NCBI GenBank assembly: GCA_039707655.1
Contig: CM077668.1
Location: forward strand, 65,427,086 to 65,491,085
Direction of reading: 5' to 3'
DNA from: Elymus sibiricus
Lineage: Eukaryota; Streptophyta; Magnoliopsida; Poales; Poaceae
DNA length: 64,000 nucleotides
The translations under genes and the position numbers were made by a program. Below the pieces are notes generated by a model. The model did no database searches. It saw only the letters and a program-made list of their open reading frames with translations, and was not told where the DNA came from. The stretch's first letter is position 1, and each line of letters begins with the position of its first letter. Shown here in pieces: positions 11,541 to 23,546 of this stretch.

Positions 11541-13468
11541 GTGGAGCAACAGGGGAGGGCAGTCGACGCAGATCCACACCTCCTCGCGGTGGTGACCAAA
11601 ACTAACTGGAGCAGTTTGGGTGCACGCACGACTGGACCCAGGTGTGTGAGCACTGGCGCAGGCTCCATCAATGCAGCCGACGGCCCCGCTGGAGGCATGG
11701 AGGGGCACCGGAGCCAGAGCACGAGTTCCGCCGCTCCCAAATCCCCACCAGCAGCTGAAGAGGTCTGATACATCCAATTTGCCTCATGATTTACTACTGT
11801 TAATTAATATGTTTTTAATCATTATTTCACCTTATTGTCCAATTCTTATGCCTTTTCTCTCTTATTTTGCAAGTTTCACATGAAGAGGGAGATTGCCGGC
11901 AGCTGGAATTCTGGACCGAAAAGGGGTGAAACAGAGATAGCTATTTTGCACAACTCCAAATGACCTAAAAATTTACGGAGAATGATTTTGGAATATATAA
12001 AAAATACTGGCGAAAGAATCAACAGAATGGGGCCCACCAGGAAGCCACAAGCCTGGGGGGGGCGCCCTACCCCCCTGGGCGCCCCCCGAGCTTGTGGGGC
12101 CCTGGCAGGCCTCCGCCCCCCTCCTTCTGCTATATGAAGCCATTAGCCCTAGAAAAAAAAATCAGAAGAAGACTTTCGGAATGAAGCGCCGCCGTCTCAA
12201 GGTGGAACTTGGGTAGGAGCTATTTTGCTCTCCGGCAGAGCGATTCCGCCAGGGATACTTCCCTCCAGGAGGGGGAAATCGAAGCCATCGACATCACCAA
12301 TGATCCTCTCATCGTGGGAGGACCAATCTTCATCAACATCTTCACCAGCACCATCTCATCTCAAACCCTAGTTCATCTCTTGTATTCAATCTTTGTCTCA
12401 AAACCTCAGATTGGTACCTGTGGGTTGCTAGTAGTGTTGATTACATCTTGTAGTTGATGCTAGTTGGTTTATTTGGTGGAAGATTATATGTTCAGATCCT
12501 TAATGCTATTCAATACCCCTCTGATCTTGAACATGAATATGATTTGTGAGTAGTTACTTTTGTTCTTGAGGACATGAGAGAAGTCTTGTCATAAGTAATC
12601 ATGTGAATTTGGTATTCGTTCGATATTTTGATGATATGTATGTTGTTGCTTCCTTTAGTGGTGTCGTGTGAACGTCGACTAAATGACACTTCACCATCTT
12701 TGGGCCTAAGGGAAGACATTGTGGAATAGTAATTAGATGATGGGTTGCTAGAGTGGCAGAAGCTTAAACCCTAGTTTATGCGCTATTCCGTAAGGGGCTA
12801 ATTTTGATTCATATGTTTCATGCTATGGTTAGAGTTATCTTAATTCTTCTTTCGTAGTTGCGGATGCTTCCGAGAGGGGGTAATCATAAGTGGGAGTCTT
12901 GTTCAAGTAAGAACAGCACCCAAGCACTGGTCCACCCACATATCAAATTATCAAAGTAGCGAACGCGAATCAAACAAACATGATGAAAGTAACTAGATGA
13001 AATTCTCATGTGTCCTCGAGAACGCTTTGCTTATTATACGAGTTCGTTCCGGCTTGTCCTTTGCTATAAAAAGGATTGGGCCACCTTGCTGCACTTTATC
13101 ATACTTGTTACTTGTTACTTGTTACGAATTATCTTGCTATCAAACTATCTGTTAACTACAATTTCAGTGCTTGCAGAGAATACCTTGCTGAAAACCGCTT
13201 GTCATTTCCTTCTGCTCCTCGTTGGGTTCTACACTCTTATTTATCGAAACGACGACGATTGATCCCCTATACTTGTGGGTCATCAAGGTCCCGCAGCTAC
13301 CGAAGCAAAGTACCAAAGCACAAACCGACGTGACGTCGTCGGCAGATTTCTCTAAACTTTTCACGTCGCCATTGGCAGATTCCTCTGACAGAGACGAAGG
13401 GTTGTGTGCCTTCCTGGTGGAGCTTTGGGTGGCGGTGATGGGGCGCCTCCAAAGTTGTCCTAGCGATC
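11541..13468 (+). pseudogene. Possible unknown ORF split by a solo LTR
   Basis: Removing the solo LTR and one copy of its target duplication joins 11541-11765 to 13291 onward. The joined frame stays open across the junction (AAEEV followed by PQLPKQSTKAQTD) to about 13468, where a SINE begins. The resulting peptide, roughly 130 residues, is Ser/Thr/Ala-rich and matches no family I recognise. No ATG context, splice site or promoter supports it, so the open frame may be chance in GC-rich DNA. Listed because the continuity is directly visible. Confidence 0.2.
11766..13285 (+). mobile_element. Athila-type gypsy solo LTR (1520 bp, TSD AGGTC)
   Basis: It begins TGATACATCCAATTTGC and ends ACTTGTGGGTCATCA, the TGAT...ATCA ends I recall for Sabrina/WHAM-like Athila elements. 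It is flanked by AGGTC at 11761-11765 and 13286-13290, a perfect 5-bp target duplication. There is no internal region, so it is a solo LTR left by recombination between two LTRs. No gene lies within it. Confidence 0.88.
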
Positions 13469-13767
13469 TTTTTTTAACACAGTACAGACGCATATGCTTA
13501 TATAATGCACATATATTCACCCCTATGATCGCACACACACATACCCTACCCCTATGAGCACATCCGAGAGACTGAGTCGGCATATCATATTGAGATTGAC
13601 GAAGTCGCCACAGACGCTTTCGTAGTCGGCAGGAACGTCTGCTCCCACTGAACGCACATCGCCGGAAGGTCTGGAATAAATCTAGGAAAATGCGAGCACA
13701 AGAACTCTGGTGGGCTGGGGATATCACTGTCCTCCTAACCATCCAACCACAGGTTGGTTCGCAGTCG
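13469..13767 (-). mobile_element. tRNA-derived SINE, Au-SINE-like, reversed
   Basis: On the minus strand it contains CCTGTGGTTGGATGGTTAGG, an A-box-like start. A degenerate B box (AGAGTTCTTGTGC) follows, and it ends in a seven-A run before 13469. It is flanked by 'TCCTAGCGATC' (13458-13468) and 'TTCTAGCGACC' (13768-13778), two mismatches apart, which look like an aged target duplication. The body resembles the common Triticeae Au SINE as I recall it. It would have moved using LINE enzymes. Confidence 0.75.
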
Positions 13768-13942
13768 TTCTAGCGACCCGGAAGGTTGTGCTTTCGCATC
13801 TAGTTCAAAATTATTGTCCACCTTCATAGTTGTTTGATTATGAAGCGCTGCCCATGTATTTACACACGGCAAGGCAGTAGACACAAACTATTCCAGCTTA
13901 TGAGTGATTGTTTCTAGTTTTTCTCAAATTTTTAAATAACAT

Positions 13943-14100
13943 GCTATCTCAGTGCTATAGCATATGGAGGGGCATCACGCTAACTGACATCATGTACAAT
14001 TCAGCGGCTTTAGCGTGTTATCTCAGGGATATATCAACGCTATAATGTTTGGAGGGGTATCACGCTAATTACATCATGTACAATGTAGTGGCTTTAGCAT
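13943..14100. repeat. Two-copy imperfect direct repeat
   Basis: Two units of about 75-85 bp share 'ttatctcag', 'ggaggggtatcacgctaa', 'acatcatgtacaat' and 'ggctttagc'. They may be remnants of a DNA transposon end; the family is unknown. Confidence 0.55.
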
Positions 14101-14393
14101 GAGTGATGGAGTGAGGCCTTTTGGACCAAAATTTCCAAAAAAAGTTAAATAAATCAAAATTCAACTTTTCAGGTTCAAAAAGTTCTGAAAACAAATAATA
14201 AGTACTTATAGATGTATACTAGAGGTGTGCAAAATTTCATTATAAAATACGTTTTGATATGAGCTGTATGAAAGAAAATCATGTACATACATTTAGCTAG
14301 TACAGTATGTGTGTAATTTTTTCAGGTCCTTGTGAAACATAAAGTTTTGATTTTTTTTTATGCAGGCTCCATGGGGCTCGAGCTCCATTAGCA
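14101..14393. mobile_element. Possible decayed foldback MITE
   Basis: The right end 'ggctccatggggctcgagctcc' resembles the right arm of the clearer foldback MITE at 61847-62238. The inside also shares 'tgcaaaatttca'. The left arm is too degraded to pair. Tentative. Confidence 0.3.
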
Positions 14394-15111
14394 ATCTCCG
14401 CTTTAGCGCGCTATAGTGCCATTTAGCGCACTATTGAGGCTCCGCTAGTTACAATATCCCACTATTGAATAGTCTGGTACTTTTGAAGTAGAAAACCGTG
14501 TTTAATTCTAACAGTCATCTTGACGAGTCACTCTCAAAGCATACAAATGTTGACTCGTGGCGTGACAAAAGGTATACGGACTGAGTGAGAAGATGTCGTC
14601 TTGGAGACTAAACATGGACAAACGATTGTGGTGGTAAATTGACGTTGACAAGTGCAAGCTAGAGACAACCAAACTGCAGTAGAGATCGTGGTTTCAATTG
14701 CTCTTTGCTCTAGTATCTTTTTTTTTTCCTGTGATTTACTGGTTCACTGCATCAGAGGACAGTATGAAAGCAGCAGCGCAGAATGGTCTCCCGCCTAGGC
14801 TAGGCTACCTGTGACTGAGACGGATCCACGTTTACACATAGGGTCAATCTTATCGTTACCGTCTGTCATAGCTTCATGTAAAAAGCAAAAGGTTAATTTG
14901 ATTTTCTAAAGAGAAAAGTGTACTTTTAGTCCCCTTTTAACTTTGAAACTGGACAACTTGCACCCCCAACCTTGAAACTGGACAAGTTCAGTCCCTTGTC
15001 TTGGCTGAGACGGTTACCCCCCCCCCCCCCCCCCTCGAAACCGGACAAGTTTAGATCAATCCTCTATCTAATTAAGCTTTTTGGTTTTCAGAGGTAATCT
15101 CACCACATAAG
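14394..15111. other. Unassigned intergenic sequence with poly-C tract
   Basis: No gene is seen. An 18-C run lies at 15017-15034. The phrase 'ttgaaactggacaa' repeats near 14941 and 14978, with a related 'tcgaaaccggacaa' near 15035, typical of a decayed short repeat. Confidence 0.5.
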
Positions 15112-16366
15112 AGCATCTCTAGCCGATCCTTTATAATTTAGCCCCTCAAATGACCTCTCAAAGCTTAACTCCTTATATTTTGAAGAGTTAACTAATAAAA
15201 ACAATTCCTAGCCGAACTCTTAATTTAATACCCTAAAACATTTTTTCACACAATTTTTTTACAAACGTAGATTGAAACTACTCGATTGAAACAAAAAATT
15301 AAACGATGGTAGCACAATTCAATACATTGCATAACATCAACTTAAACTAGTCGATTTGAACTTAAACTAAATAAAACTAATATTCTTCGGCCAGGATTTT
15401 CTCCCAATCAACGCCACCTATGCCGGAGCCTACGGAGCCGGAGTCGCTAGACAAAAGATCGATCACTACCTGTCCATCCTCATCAGTGACCCCCCACCGG
15501 ACGGTCAGGCCTCATCAGCGATATTCTTGTAGAGCTCGCAGACCCGGAGCTCCTCAGCGACGAGCTCCAGACGATTTGCTTGGAGGTCGTCCATGTATGC
15601 CTCATCGGCACGCGCGGCCTAGATCTGCTCGAAGGACTCCTGATTCTTCTGCACCCCGCGGAGGGACACTACTCGGGGATCAACGACGATGAATTCCGAG
15701 ACAGTGCCACTCTCAGAGGAAAAATTGTCTTCTTCCGGCTGCTGTGGAGGCGGACCGCCGTCACGTCATAGGCACGAGCCACCTACTCTGCCGACTGTAG
15801 CGAGACGATCCAGTGCCGCTTCCCCGTGTCCCAATCGTTAATACGTGATACCCACATCCCCCACAGGAGCACGACGTGGTACTTCTTCTTCTTCTGCAAT
15901 GGCGGCGGACGGTCGGACATGGATCTAGAGCTTTGTATGCCGATGCGTGCTCGGGGCGGCTCCGTGGCCCTGTTTTGAACACAATGCCAATCCGGTGGTG
16001 GCGAGCCCTCACAGTCGGATCCGGCCATTTGGGGCTACCGGGGGCGACGACGATCCATTGGAAGAGGCATGGAGGGAGTCGGGGTCTGCGGCGCGGGCAG
16101 TGGTGCCGGCGGGGGGCTATGGGGTGGATTTGGGCGGCGCCGGCGTGGCTGCGGTGCGAGCGTGAGGAAGGGCAGCATGGAAGGATTGGCCAACATTATC
16201 CTGAGACTTGGTTGCGCCACTCAAATATAAGCATCACTTGACACGCTGCTTAAATTTTTTCAGGAGTTAAACTGAATAAGGGTTCGGCTAGGTCTGATTT
16301 AACTCCGAAAAATTTACGGACTTATACGGTTTTCAGGGATTTTTAGGGACACTCTAACTATACTTC
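15112..16366. mobile_element. Possible non-autonomous DNA transposon with long imperfect inverted ends
   Basis: Sequence at 15176-15233 (containing 'agccgaactcttaatt') is inverted at 16262-16307 (containing 'aataagggttcggctagg'). Flanking blocks also pair loosely. The left edge starts 'gagcatctctagccgatcc', like the ends of grass PIF/Harbinger-related elements. The GC-rich interior (15420-16210) has only broken short frames and no domain I recognise. No clean target duplication was found. Confidence 0.35.
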
Positions 16367-16934
16367 TGTAGCTACTTCAGTCACGCAAACCTATATACGA
16401 ACGGCTGTATTTGGGATGTAATTGCTACGGATTACAACTTAAGGTTTTGCCGACCAATGAACCCTTGAATACAACTTGTGCATTCATTATTTTTAAACCG
16501 AAGGCATCTAGCCCAGCTTCATAAAATAAAGCAATCATCCATAGCAAGGTTCTAAACGCACACGACAAACACTGGGAGATCCTGCACGCAACCCTATCCT
16601 AAGCCAAGCCACCCCTCTTCATACTTTTTTTTGTAAATTTCTTCCTATCTATTAATAAAATATAACCAGGTCGATGGACCACCGAGCGACTACAAGAACT
16701 GTAACGAGCCGAAGGCGTGCTGTCATCATCGCCCCTCCCTCGCCGGGGCCAGGTAAACCTTGTTGTACTTGACAGTCCGGATGTCGTCATGCTAAGACCC
16801 CAAACAGCAACCATACCAGAGCAGCAACCGTCACCGATAAAGAAAAAAGTAGATCAGAAAAATTATACAAACGCACCAACAAATCATCAGCATCAGATAA
16901 ATCCGGACGGATTTGATGGAGACCAACACCTTCC
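16367..16934. other. Unassigned intergenic sequence
   Basis: Low-complexity GC-moderate DNA. It may be a decayed non-LTR retrotransposon fragment, but no reverse transcriptase motif is present, so this is not called. Confidence 0.4.
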
Positions 16935-17036
16935 AAATCCAGACAGATCCGTCAAAGACCAAAGACGACTAGACCCAAGCAGACCAAATCTAGACAGATC
17001 CGTCAAAGACCAAAGACGACTAGACCCAAGCAGACC
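16935..17036. repeat. 51-bp tandem duplication
   Basis: Units 16935-16985 and 16986-17036 differ by a single base (aaatcc versus aaatct). The near identity indicates a recent local duplication. Confidence 0.9.
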
Positions 17037-17896
17037 CGCAGGAGACACCTCCAGTGCCCTCCGCCGGCGCTAGACGCACCGCCAAAATGGAGATAAGGTA
17101 GGGAGGACATTATTATGACTCTAGGATGTCATCGCCCCGACCTGCCACTATTTCCATGGCCGAAGCACGGATGACTCTATAACCCTAACTAAGGGGAAGA
17201 ATCCGAAACTACTACCACCACCACCATGTAGGTAGCACCCCCCCCCCCCCCCCCCCCCCCCCCACCAACGCCCAACGTTTGTGAGTAGTGAGGGGAAGCA
17301 GACGATGGGACGCGAGGTGGTGGAGAGGGCGAGTCAGCTGGCAGCTAGGTTTCATTTTTTTGGTAAACAAACGGCAGTAGCTATGATCCCTATCTCCCTC
17401 CCCATATTGTGGTAGTTGTATAGAAAAAAATGAGAAATGATTTTCTTCCATGCATAGGTATCCCGTGCATGTATCCACCGCTCATCATTGTTTTGAGATT
17501 CGTGTTGTGTATTTTTAGTTTGTAATAAGATTTGTTTTGTCTCATAATGTTACACAATTTACAGCGGGCCCTTTTGTCTTGTCAAAGTGAATCATAATAT
17601 TTTATTCTGTACCATAAACAAGTGCACCCTTATTTGTTGGTACACAATGAGACATTATGATACACTTTGAAATAAGAAAAAAAAACCGAGCAAAACATCA
17701 TGTAATGTTTTGAAACAAGACAACTTTTGTCAAAACTCAAAAGATCACTTGGGACAAAAATGGTCCTATCGAGTCTATCAAATTAAACACCGTGTTTGAG
17801 TTGTCTTGCTCACATGCATGCATATTACTCGCTGGAGTAGTGTAGTTCAACTACTCCAGCGACATATATTGCGGTACAGAGGGAGTATGATTATTA
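17037..17896. repeat. P450 upstream region: poly-C tract and foldbacks
   Basis: There is a 26-C run at 17238-17263. An imperfect palindrome spans 17583-17672, with arms beginning 'tcaaagtgaatcata' and ending 'tatgatacactttga' around GTGCAC. A perfect 12-bp stem with a 10-nt loop lies at 17829-17862 (TCGCTGGAGTAG / CTACTCCAGCGA). The 'acagagggagta' at 17878-17889 looks like the right terminus of a Stowaway MITE, but no left terminus was found. No gene is visible. Confidence 0.55.
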
Positions 17897-18240
17897 CGTG
17901 ACTTAGCATTGTGGAGGCCTTTCGGTGCCGTGGATGGTCAAAACTTCCAGAGACGTGGTGCCGTTGGACGGCTACTTCTCCCGCGTGATTGAATTCCATG
18001 ACCGGCGGGACGGAGAAGGCTGTTATGGGTAGCTATGAGGAGAGGGACAACCTGCTGGACGATTGAGCTAGTGACAACGTTAACCCACGTATGCTAATTG
18101 AATACGAAGAGCTCATCCATCTGGAAGACTATAACTGACTTGGACACACAAGCACAAATATTGCTCCAAGTTCAGTGCACCGCAGATATGCATGTATTTT
18201 ATACACATGCTTTTTTTCGCCTTCTACCTGGCCTGGCTGC

Positions 18241-18248
18241 TTATAAAG
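18241..18248 (+). promoter_or_regulatory. Probable TATA box of the P450 gene
   Basis: TTATAAAG lies 33 bp before the ATG at 18274, giving a very short predicted leader. No other TATA-like site lies between it and the start codon. Confidence 0.4.
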
Positions 18249-18273
18249 CAACCGAGCTTGCGATACTAACCGC

Positions 18274-18812
18274 ATGGCTAACCTCGTACAGAAGCTCATG
18301 CTAGAGACGCCTGCGTGGGCATGGTTTCTGTTCCTGCTCTCCCTCCTTCTCTTGTCTCTGCATCACTGGTTCAGCAGAAAGACAGGATCAACAGGGCGTG
18401 GGCATGATTCTCAACTCATTCTCGAACGACATGGCGTGCCGTATCGTGTCGGGCAAGTTCTTGCTGAAAGATGGACGGAGCAAGTTGTTCCGCGAACTCA
18501 TCAACGACACCTCACGACTGCTAGGCGGATTCAACTTGGAGGAATACTTCCCAGCATTGGGTAAGGTAGGAGTGCTTAAGAGGGCAGTTTGTGCCAATGC
18601 CGAGAGAGTAAGGAAGAGATGGGGGACTCTGCTGGACAAGGTGATTGATGATCGTGCGAGCAAGGGCAAGTCGACGTCTGATCACAAGGATGGCGATTTC
18701 GTAGATGTCCTGTTGTCTGTTCAGCAGGAGTATGATCTCACAAGAGAGCACATGAAAGCTCTCCTCACAGTAAGTACAGATAATTCCTTTCAAATTATAT
18801 ACCTTGATAGAT

Positions 18813-18847
<35 letters not shown>

Positions 18848-19377
18848 TACACAGACACACACACACAGATACACAGACACACACACACCTTGATATATAT
18901 GTCGGTATCCCCTAACTAATTGTTGTCCGCAGGATGTATTTTTCGGTGCAACAGACACGTCGGCTAACGTCCTCGAATTCACTTTCGCTGAGCTCATGAG
19001 GAGGCCACCCCTCATGGGGAAGCTACAAGACGAAGTGAGGAGTATCATACCACGGGGACAAGAAACTGTGAGTGAAACTGACATGAACAACATGGCATAC
19101 CTAAGAGCAGTCATAAAAGAATCACTCAGGTTGCATCCTGTTGCTCCTCTCCTTGCTCCGCATCTTGCCATGCCTGACTGTACCATCAATGGATACATGG
19201 TACCTGCTGGAACACGTGTAGTCGTCAATGCATGGGCCCTTGGTAGGGATTCAAGCTCATGGGAGAATGCGGAAGAATTCATACCTGCAAGATTTTTGGA
19301 CGAAGGCAACGATGTGCATGTCAACTTTAAGGGGAATGATTTCCAGTTCTTACCATTCGGGGCAGGACGAAGGATAT
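18274..19377 (+). pseudogene. Cytochrome P450 (CYP71 clan, CYP99A-like), 5' part, truncated and disrupted
   Basis: A heme-thiolate monooxygenase bound to the ER membrane, of a family that oxidises specialised metabolites. Exon 1 starts at 18274 with a membrane anchor (WAWFLFLLSLLLLSL). About 140-150 residues after residue ~36 are missing, including the proline-rich hinge, and the frame shifts: the anchor is in frame 1 and the rest, from about 18401, in frame 2. The intron is 18770-18932 (GT...AG, phase 0). Exon 2 has I-helix FFGATDTSAN, K-helix ESLR, PARF, and heme loop FGAGRRI. The coding sequence stops at 19377 where a gypsy element is inserted, and the missing Cys and C-terminus resume at 59544. 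CYP99A-like is judged from overall resemblance (LINDTSRLLGGFNLEEYFP) and is moderate. Dead by at least two lesions. Confidence 0.88.
18812..18890. repeat. (CA)n microsatellite in P450 intron
   Basis: About 16 uninterrupted CA units are followed by CA runs broken by GATACACAGACA motifs, all within the P450 intron. Confidence 0.95.
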
Positions 19378-22300
19378 TGTAACACCCCTCTGTAATGAGC
19401 AACAGTGATCCATGATGATTATGCTAAGTCTCTGTGATTTACAATGTTTGATCAAAGTGGATTCATATCTCATTTCAAATTCCTCCACTGAATTCAATTC
19501 AAATTGAAATTGAAATTTGAAGTTGCTCAAAAATTGCTGGAAAATAGTTCATCATTTAGCAAAAATTCCAAAGCAAATTCCTCCACTGAATTCAATTCAA
19601 ATTCAAAGTGAAATTTGAAGTTGCTGGAAAATACTTCATCATTTAACAAAAATTCCAAAACAAATTATTGTTCAGGAAAACAACATCACCTATTTGCCCA
19701 AATGGACTAGAGCATTTAAAACAGTCCAAAAACAGCAATTTAAAAGCCATTTCATTTACGAAAAATTAAAATGAATTCAAATGGCCTCCAAACTTTTTGT
19801 GGCAGTGCAGTATAATGCAAAGTATTTTTGTGCACAAGTTTCACATTTTTACAAATTTATTTGGCAGCTCATTTTCTTTTCAAAACTTTCTGTAAAAGAA
19901 AAACAAAAAAGAAAAGGCCTAAAGCGACTGGGCCTAAGTGCACAGTGCACTTGGCCCAGCCCAACCTCCCTCTCTCTCCTACCTCCCGCCTCTCTCCTCC
20001 CCGTGTCGGGCTCGCCGTGGCCGCGCGCGCGCTCGCCGGCCAGCGGCCGACACCGCGGCGCTACAGGGCCGCTGAGGGGATAAGAACACGCCCCTCGGCC
20101 GCGTCATCGTCCTCGGCCACTCCTTTCCCTCTCTCCCTTGCTCATATGCTCTCTCTCACTCGCCCGAGAGCCTCCGCCGCCGCACGCCGTCGTCCTCGCG
20201 GCCACCGTCGTCCCCGAGCATCGCCACCATGTCCAGCCGCACCGCCAAGCTCCGCTACGTCGCCCACGCCGACTAACGCAAGCCGGGGAGCTCCACCGCG
20301 CGGATCCACACCGTCCTCCTCTCCCTCGGGTCGCCGGCGAACCTCGCCGATTCCGGCCGCACTGCAGCTCCTAATCCGTCACCGGGCCATCTTGCGCCTC
20401 CCCGGTGAGCTTCTCCTCCTCTCCCCTCTCTTCTCTGCCCTTCCCCGCGCCCGTAGCGGCCGATCTTGCCGAGGCCGTATGCATCGCCGCCGTCGAGCTC
20501 GTCCAAGCACGCAGCAGTGCTCAGCGCAGCCGTAGCAGCCCAACGCCGCCGCCCGCAGCTCTTGCCATGCCCCGTACCGCCGAAACCGCCGTAGCCCGAA
20601 CTCCGGCGCCGCCCGCGAGCTCGCCGCCGTCAACTCCGGCCGATTTCGGCGACGCCACCACGACCAGTCGACGCGCCTCGTTCCGCTCGATCGAACGCGG
20701 GGTCGCGCGCGCCAAATGGTCGCCGGAGCGCGTTTTCCGGCGAAATCTGAGGCGCGCCACCGCGTTTTTCGTCGCCGCCGACTCGCCACCGGCCACCGCC
20801 GACGTGGTAGCCATGCTGGCACCCCCTGGGTCACTGCCAGTGGGCCCAGGGGCCCCAGTTGACCGAGTTGACTTGGTCAACTCAGCTGACTGGGCACACA
20901 GTGCCACTGACATGCGGGCCCCACCGTTTAATAACTGTTTAAACTAAATAAATTAATTAGTTAAACTAATTAGACACTGATAGTGGGGCCCCACCTCCCT
21001 AATTAAATTAATTAGTTTAATTTAACCTCTGTTTAGCTGTCAGGTTTGACCTAGAACAGCTGGGTTGACTCGCTGACGTCACACTGACCTCATGCTAACA
21101 TCATAAGCTACTGTTCTGGATAATGCGAATTTATTAATTAAATTAAATCCAGGAATTTCAGAAAAATGTTTAAATCTTTGAAAATTCATAGAAATTCAAC
21201 CGTAGCTCGGATCGAAAAGTTTTCAACATGAAAGTTGATCAGAAAACGAGACGAATTCGAATATGTGGTTAAAATGCTTGACCATCACTCCTAACTATCT
21301 GAACATGGAACCTTCCCCTCCGGTTCAGTATATCGATAACTGCCTAAACGCCGGGAAAATATCCCAGATATTTTCCCGCTTCGTCTGCAACATGTTGCCT
21401 TGCATTAGGTCACCACCAGCACTGCATTTTGCCATGCCATGCATTGTGTTGCATTTGTTTGCTTTTATTTATTGTTTCTTCCCTCTCTTCTCCCCCGTTA
21501 GACCCCAAGACCGACGCAGCTCCGGAGCCCGACTACACCGTTGACGACCCCTCCTTTGCCGCAGAGCTACGAGGCAAGCAAACCCCCTTGAACATGCCTA
21601 TATCGCCTATTCTTTCTCTCTCATGCTTGCATTAGAATTGCTACAGTTACTGTTCCGAATACCTATTCTGATGCATAGCCTGTTTTTGTAAACTGCTATT
21701 GATACTTTACCCGATATCCTAAATGCTTAGAATAGGTTGGTTAGTGAACCATCTGTGACCCTCTTCCTTGTCCTAGTTGCCCCGCTCTATTACTAGTGCC
21801 CAGATCGAGGTGATCGACGGGCTGAGACCAGCACTTCATCGCACACCCCCTAAGTTGTACGACTCTACAGAGTTATCATCGAGCGTCGAGGGTGATACCT
21901 CTTGTCTCACTCCCGATGTTGTCTCTGAAGTACAGCTAGTCGGTTGTGGGTTACCGAGGTGATTCCTCTTTCACCATCTCTGATGAAGCTTTTGTCGTGC
22001 AACCCCGCAAGTGTGAATACCATCGAGGGTGATTCCTCCGGGTTCACCTTGACGGGTACATCGAGTGGGAATCCAACGAGGGTGATTCCTCGGATTCCTT
22101 CTTGATGTTATGGACACACGGTTACTTTGATTTTATTACAGTTACCTAATAAAGTCGGGTCGGCCCCGAGGGGTACCCGCGAGAGATGTGGAATCGGGTT
22201 GACCATGAGGGTATCCGTGTGATGATTACGTGGCACGGCCGGGCATTCCTAGCCCTTGCCGTAAGTCCACGAGACGGGGCGACGGGGTCACATGATCGTG

Positions 22301-23530
22301 AGTCTCTGCTTGTCACCGCGAGCTCCCAACGCACTAATGGGTTAGGATATGTGATCTGAGTAGGCCTCTGGCCTTATCGCACTAACCACCACGCGGGAAT
22401 AGTATGGACACTCGGCGTCGTATGTATCAGCCGAAACTCCCCAGATGTCAGCAGTTGAGCGGCGCGCGCCGGGTTGGACTGGTAAAGCCTGCGCTTGTAT
22501 TAAGGGGGCTAGGTCTGCTCATCGTCCGCGTTCGCAATGCGCATGAGTGCAAAGGGCGATAGGCCCAAGACCCCTGAGTGCTTAGGATGTAGACCGGCGT
22601 GCTGGCCTCTCTGTTGAGCCTAGGTAGGGCTACGGCGTGTCGATCATCCGAGGCCGGACATGGACCGAGTAAGTGTGTCCGGCCAGAGTTAATCGGGCGT
22701 GTTGGGTAAGTTGGTGCACCCCTGCAGGGAAGTATATCTATTCGAATAGCCGTGTCCACGGTAACAGGACGCTCGGAAAGTATCCCGATCTACTACAACT
22801 AGAACTGGGTTAATATGTGGCTCCGGGATTGCTTTCTCGCAGGGAGTCGAGGAAGGATCTCTGGGCGATGTTAGTACTTATTGCTACTACTATATTTATG
22901 TACTAATCTGCACTCTTCTTATGCTGCAAGACGCTGAAGATGCTAGTCTTCGATAGGCTAGGCCTTTCTCTCTATTCTGGCATTTCTGCAGTTCAGTCCA
23001 CTAATACAGCCCTTCTTTGATACCGATGCATATTTAGAATAGATCTGGTGTAAGTATTGCGAGTACTTTGGATGAGTACTCACGGTTGCTTTGCTTCCCC
23101 TTTTTTTCCCATACCCGATTGCTGCGACCAGATGACGGAGCCCCGGAGCCAGCTGCCCCTGTCGATGACTACTACTACCCCTCCGGTGGAGAGTACTACT
23201 ACGTGGAGACCGCCGACGACCAGGAGTAGATAGGAGGCACCCAGGCAGGAGGCATGCGCCTTTCGATCCAGTGTCGTTGTTTTGCCCCGCCTTCTTAAGG
23301 CCTATCTGTTTAACCTTTATGTCTTTACTCAGATATCTGATGCTTCCGCTGATGCTTGTATGACTCAAGCTTATGTATTCGAACTCTTGAGGCCCCTGGC
23401 TTGTAATATAAAGTTTGTATGAGTTTTATTTGTGTTTAGAGTTATATTGTGATATCTTCAAGTGAGTCCTTAGGCTTGATCGTGTGCATTTGCGTGTAAG
23501 ATTAGTGCACGATTAAGTCGGGGCTTCACA
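19378..23530 (+). repeat. 5' LTR of gypsy element (4153 bp)
   Basis: It starts TGTAACACC and ends GGCTTCACA. It is unusually long for a gypsy LTR. The first 550 bp are AT-rich, followed by a CpG-rich block (about 19970-20920), then exon-like short open patches (21503-21573, 21805-21960, 23130-23229) that are also conserved in the right LTR. The remaining >300-bp stretches hold no recognised gene. Confidence 0.93.
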
Positions 23531-23533
23531 AGT

Positions 23534-23546
23534 TGGTATCAGAGCC
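23534..23546 (+). other. Primer-binding site, initiator-Met tRNA
   Basis: TGGTATCAGAGCC, the canonical plant initiator-tRNA-Met complement, starts 4 bases after the LTR end. Confidence 0.92.

Noticed and set aside
11352..11777. 141-codon minus-strand protein
   Set aside because: The frame runs into the start of the Athila solo LTR and overlaps equally open frames; no domain.
17829..17889. Complete Stowaway MITE
   Set aside because: Only a right terminus (acagagggagta) is visible; no matching left terminus or TA-flanked pair was found.
18521..19402. 293-codon frame on the minus strand over the P450
   Set aside because: Shadow of the P450 exons and the CA microsatellite; it runs through the intron and into the LTR start.
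19828..20947. Long open frames in several phases in the GC-rich LTR block (also 43764-44952)
   Set aside because: Frames are open on both strands because the DNA is CpG-rich; peptides are Arg/Pro/Ala-rich without domains, and the block lies in U3/R of an LTR.
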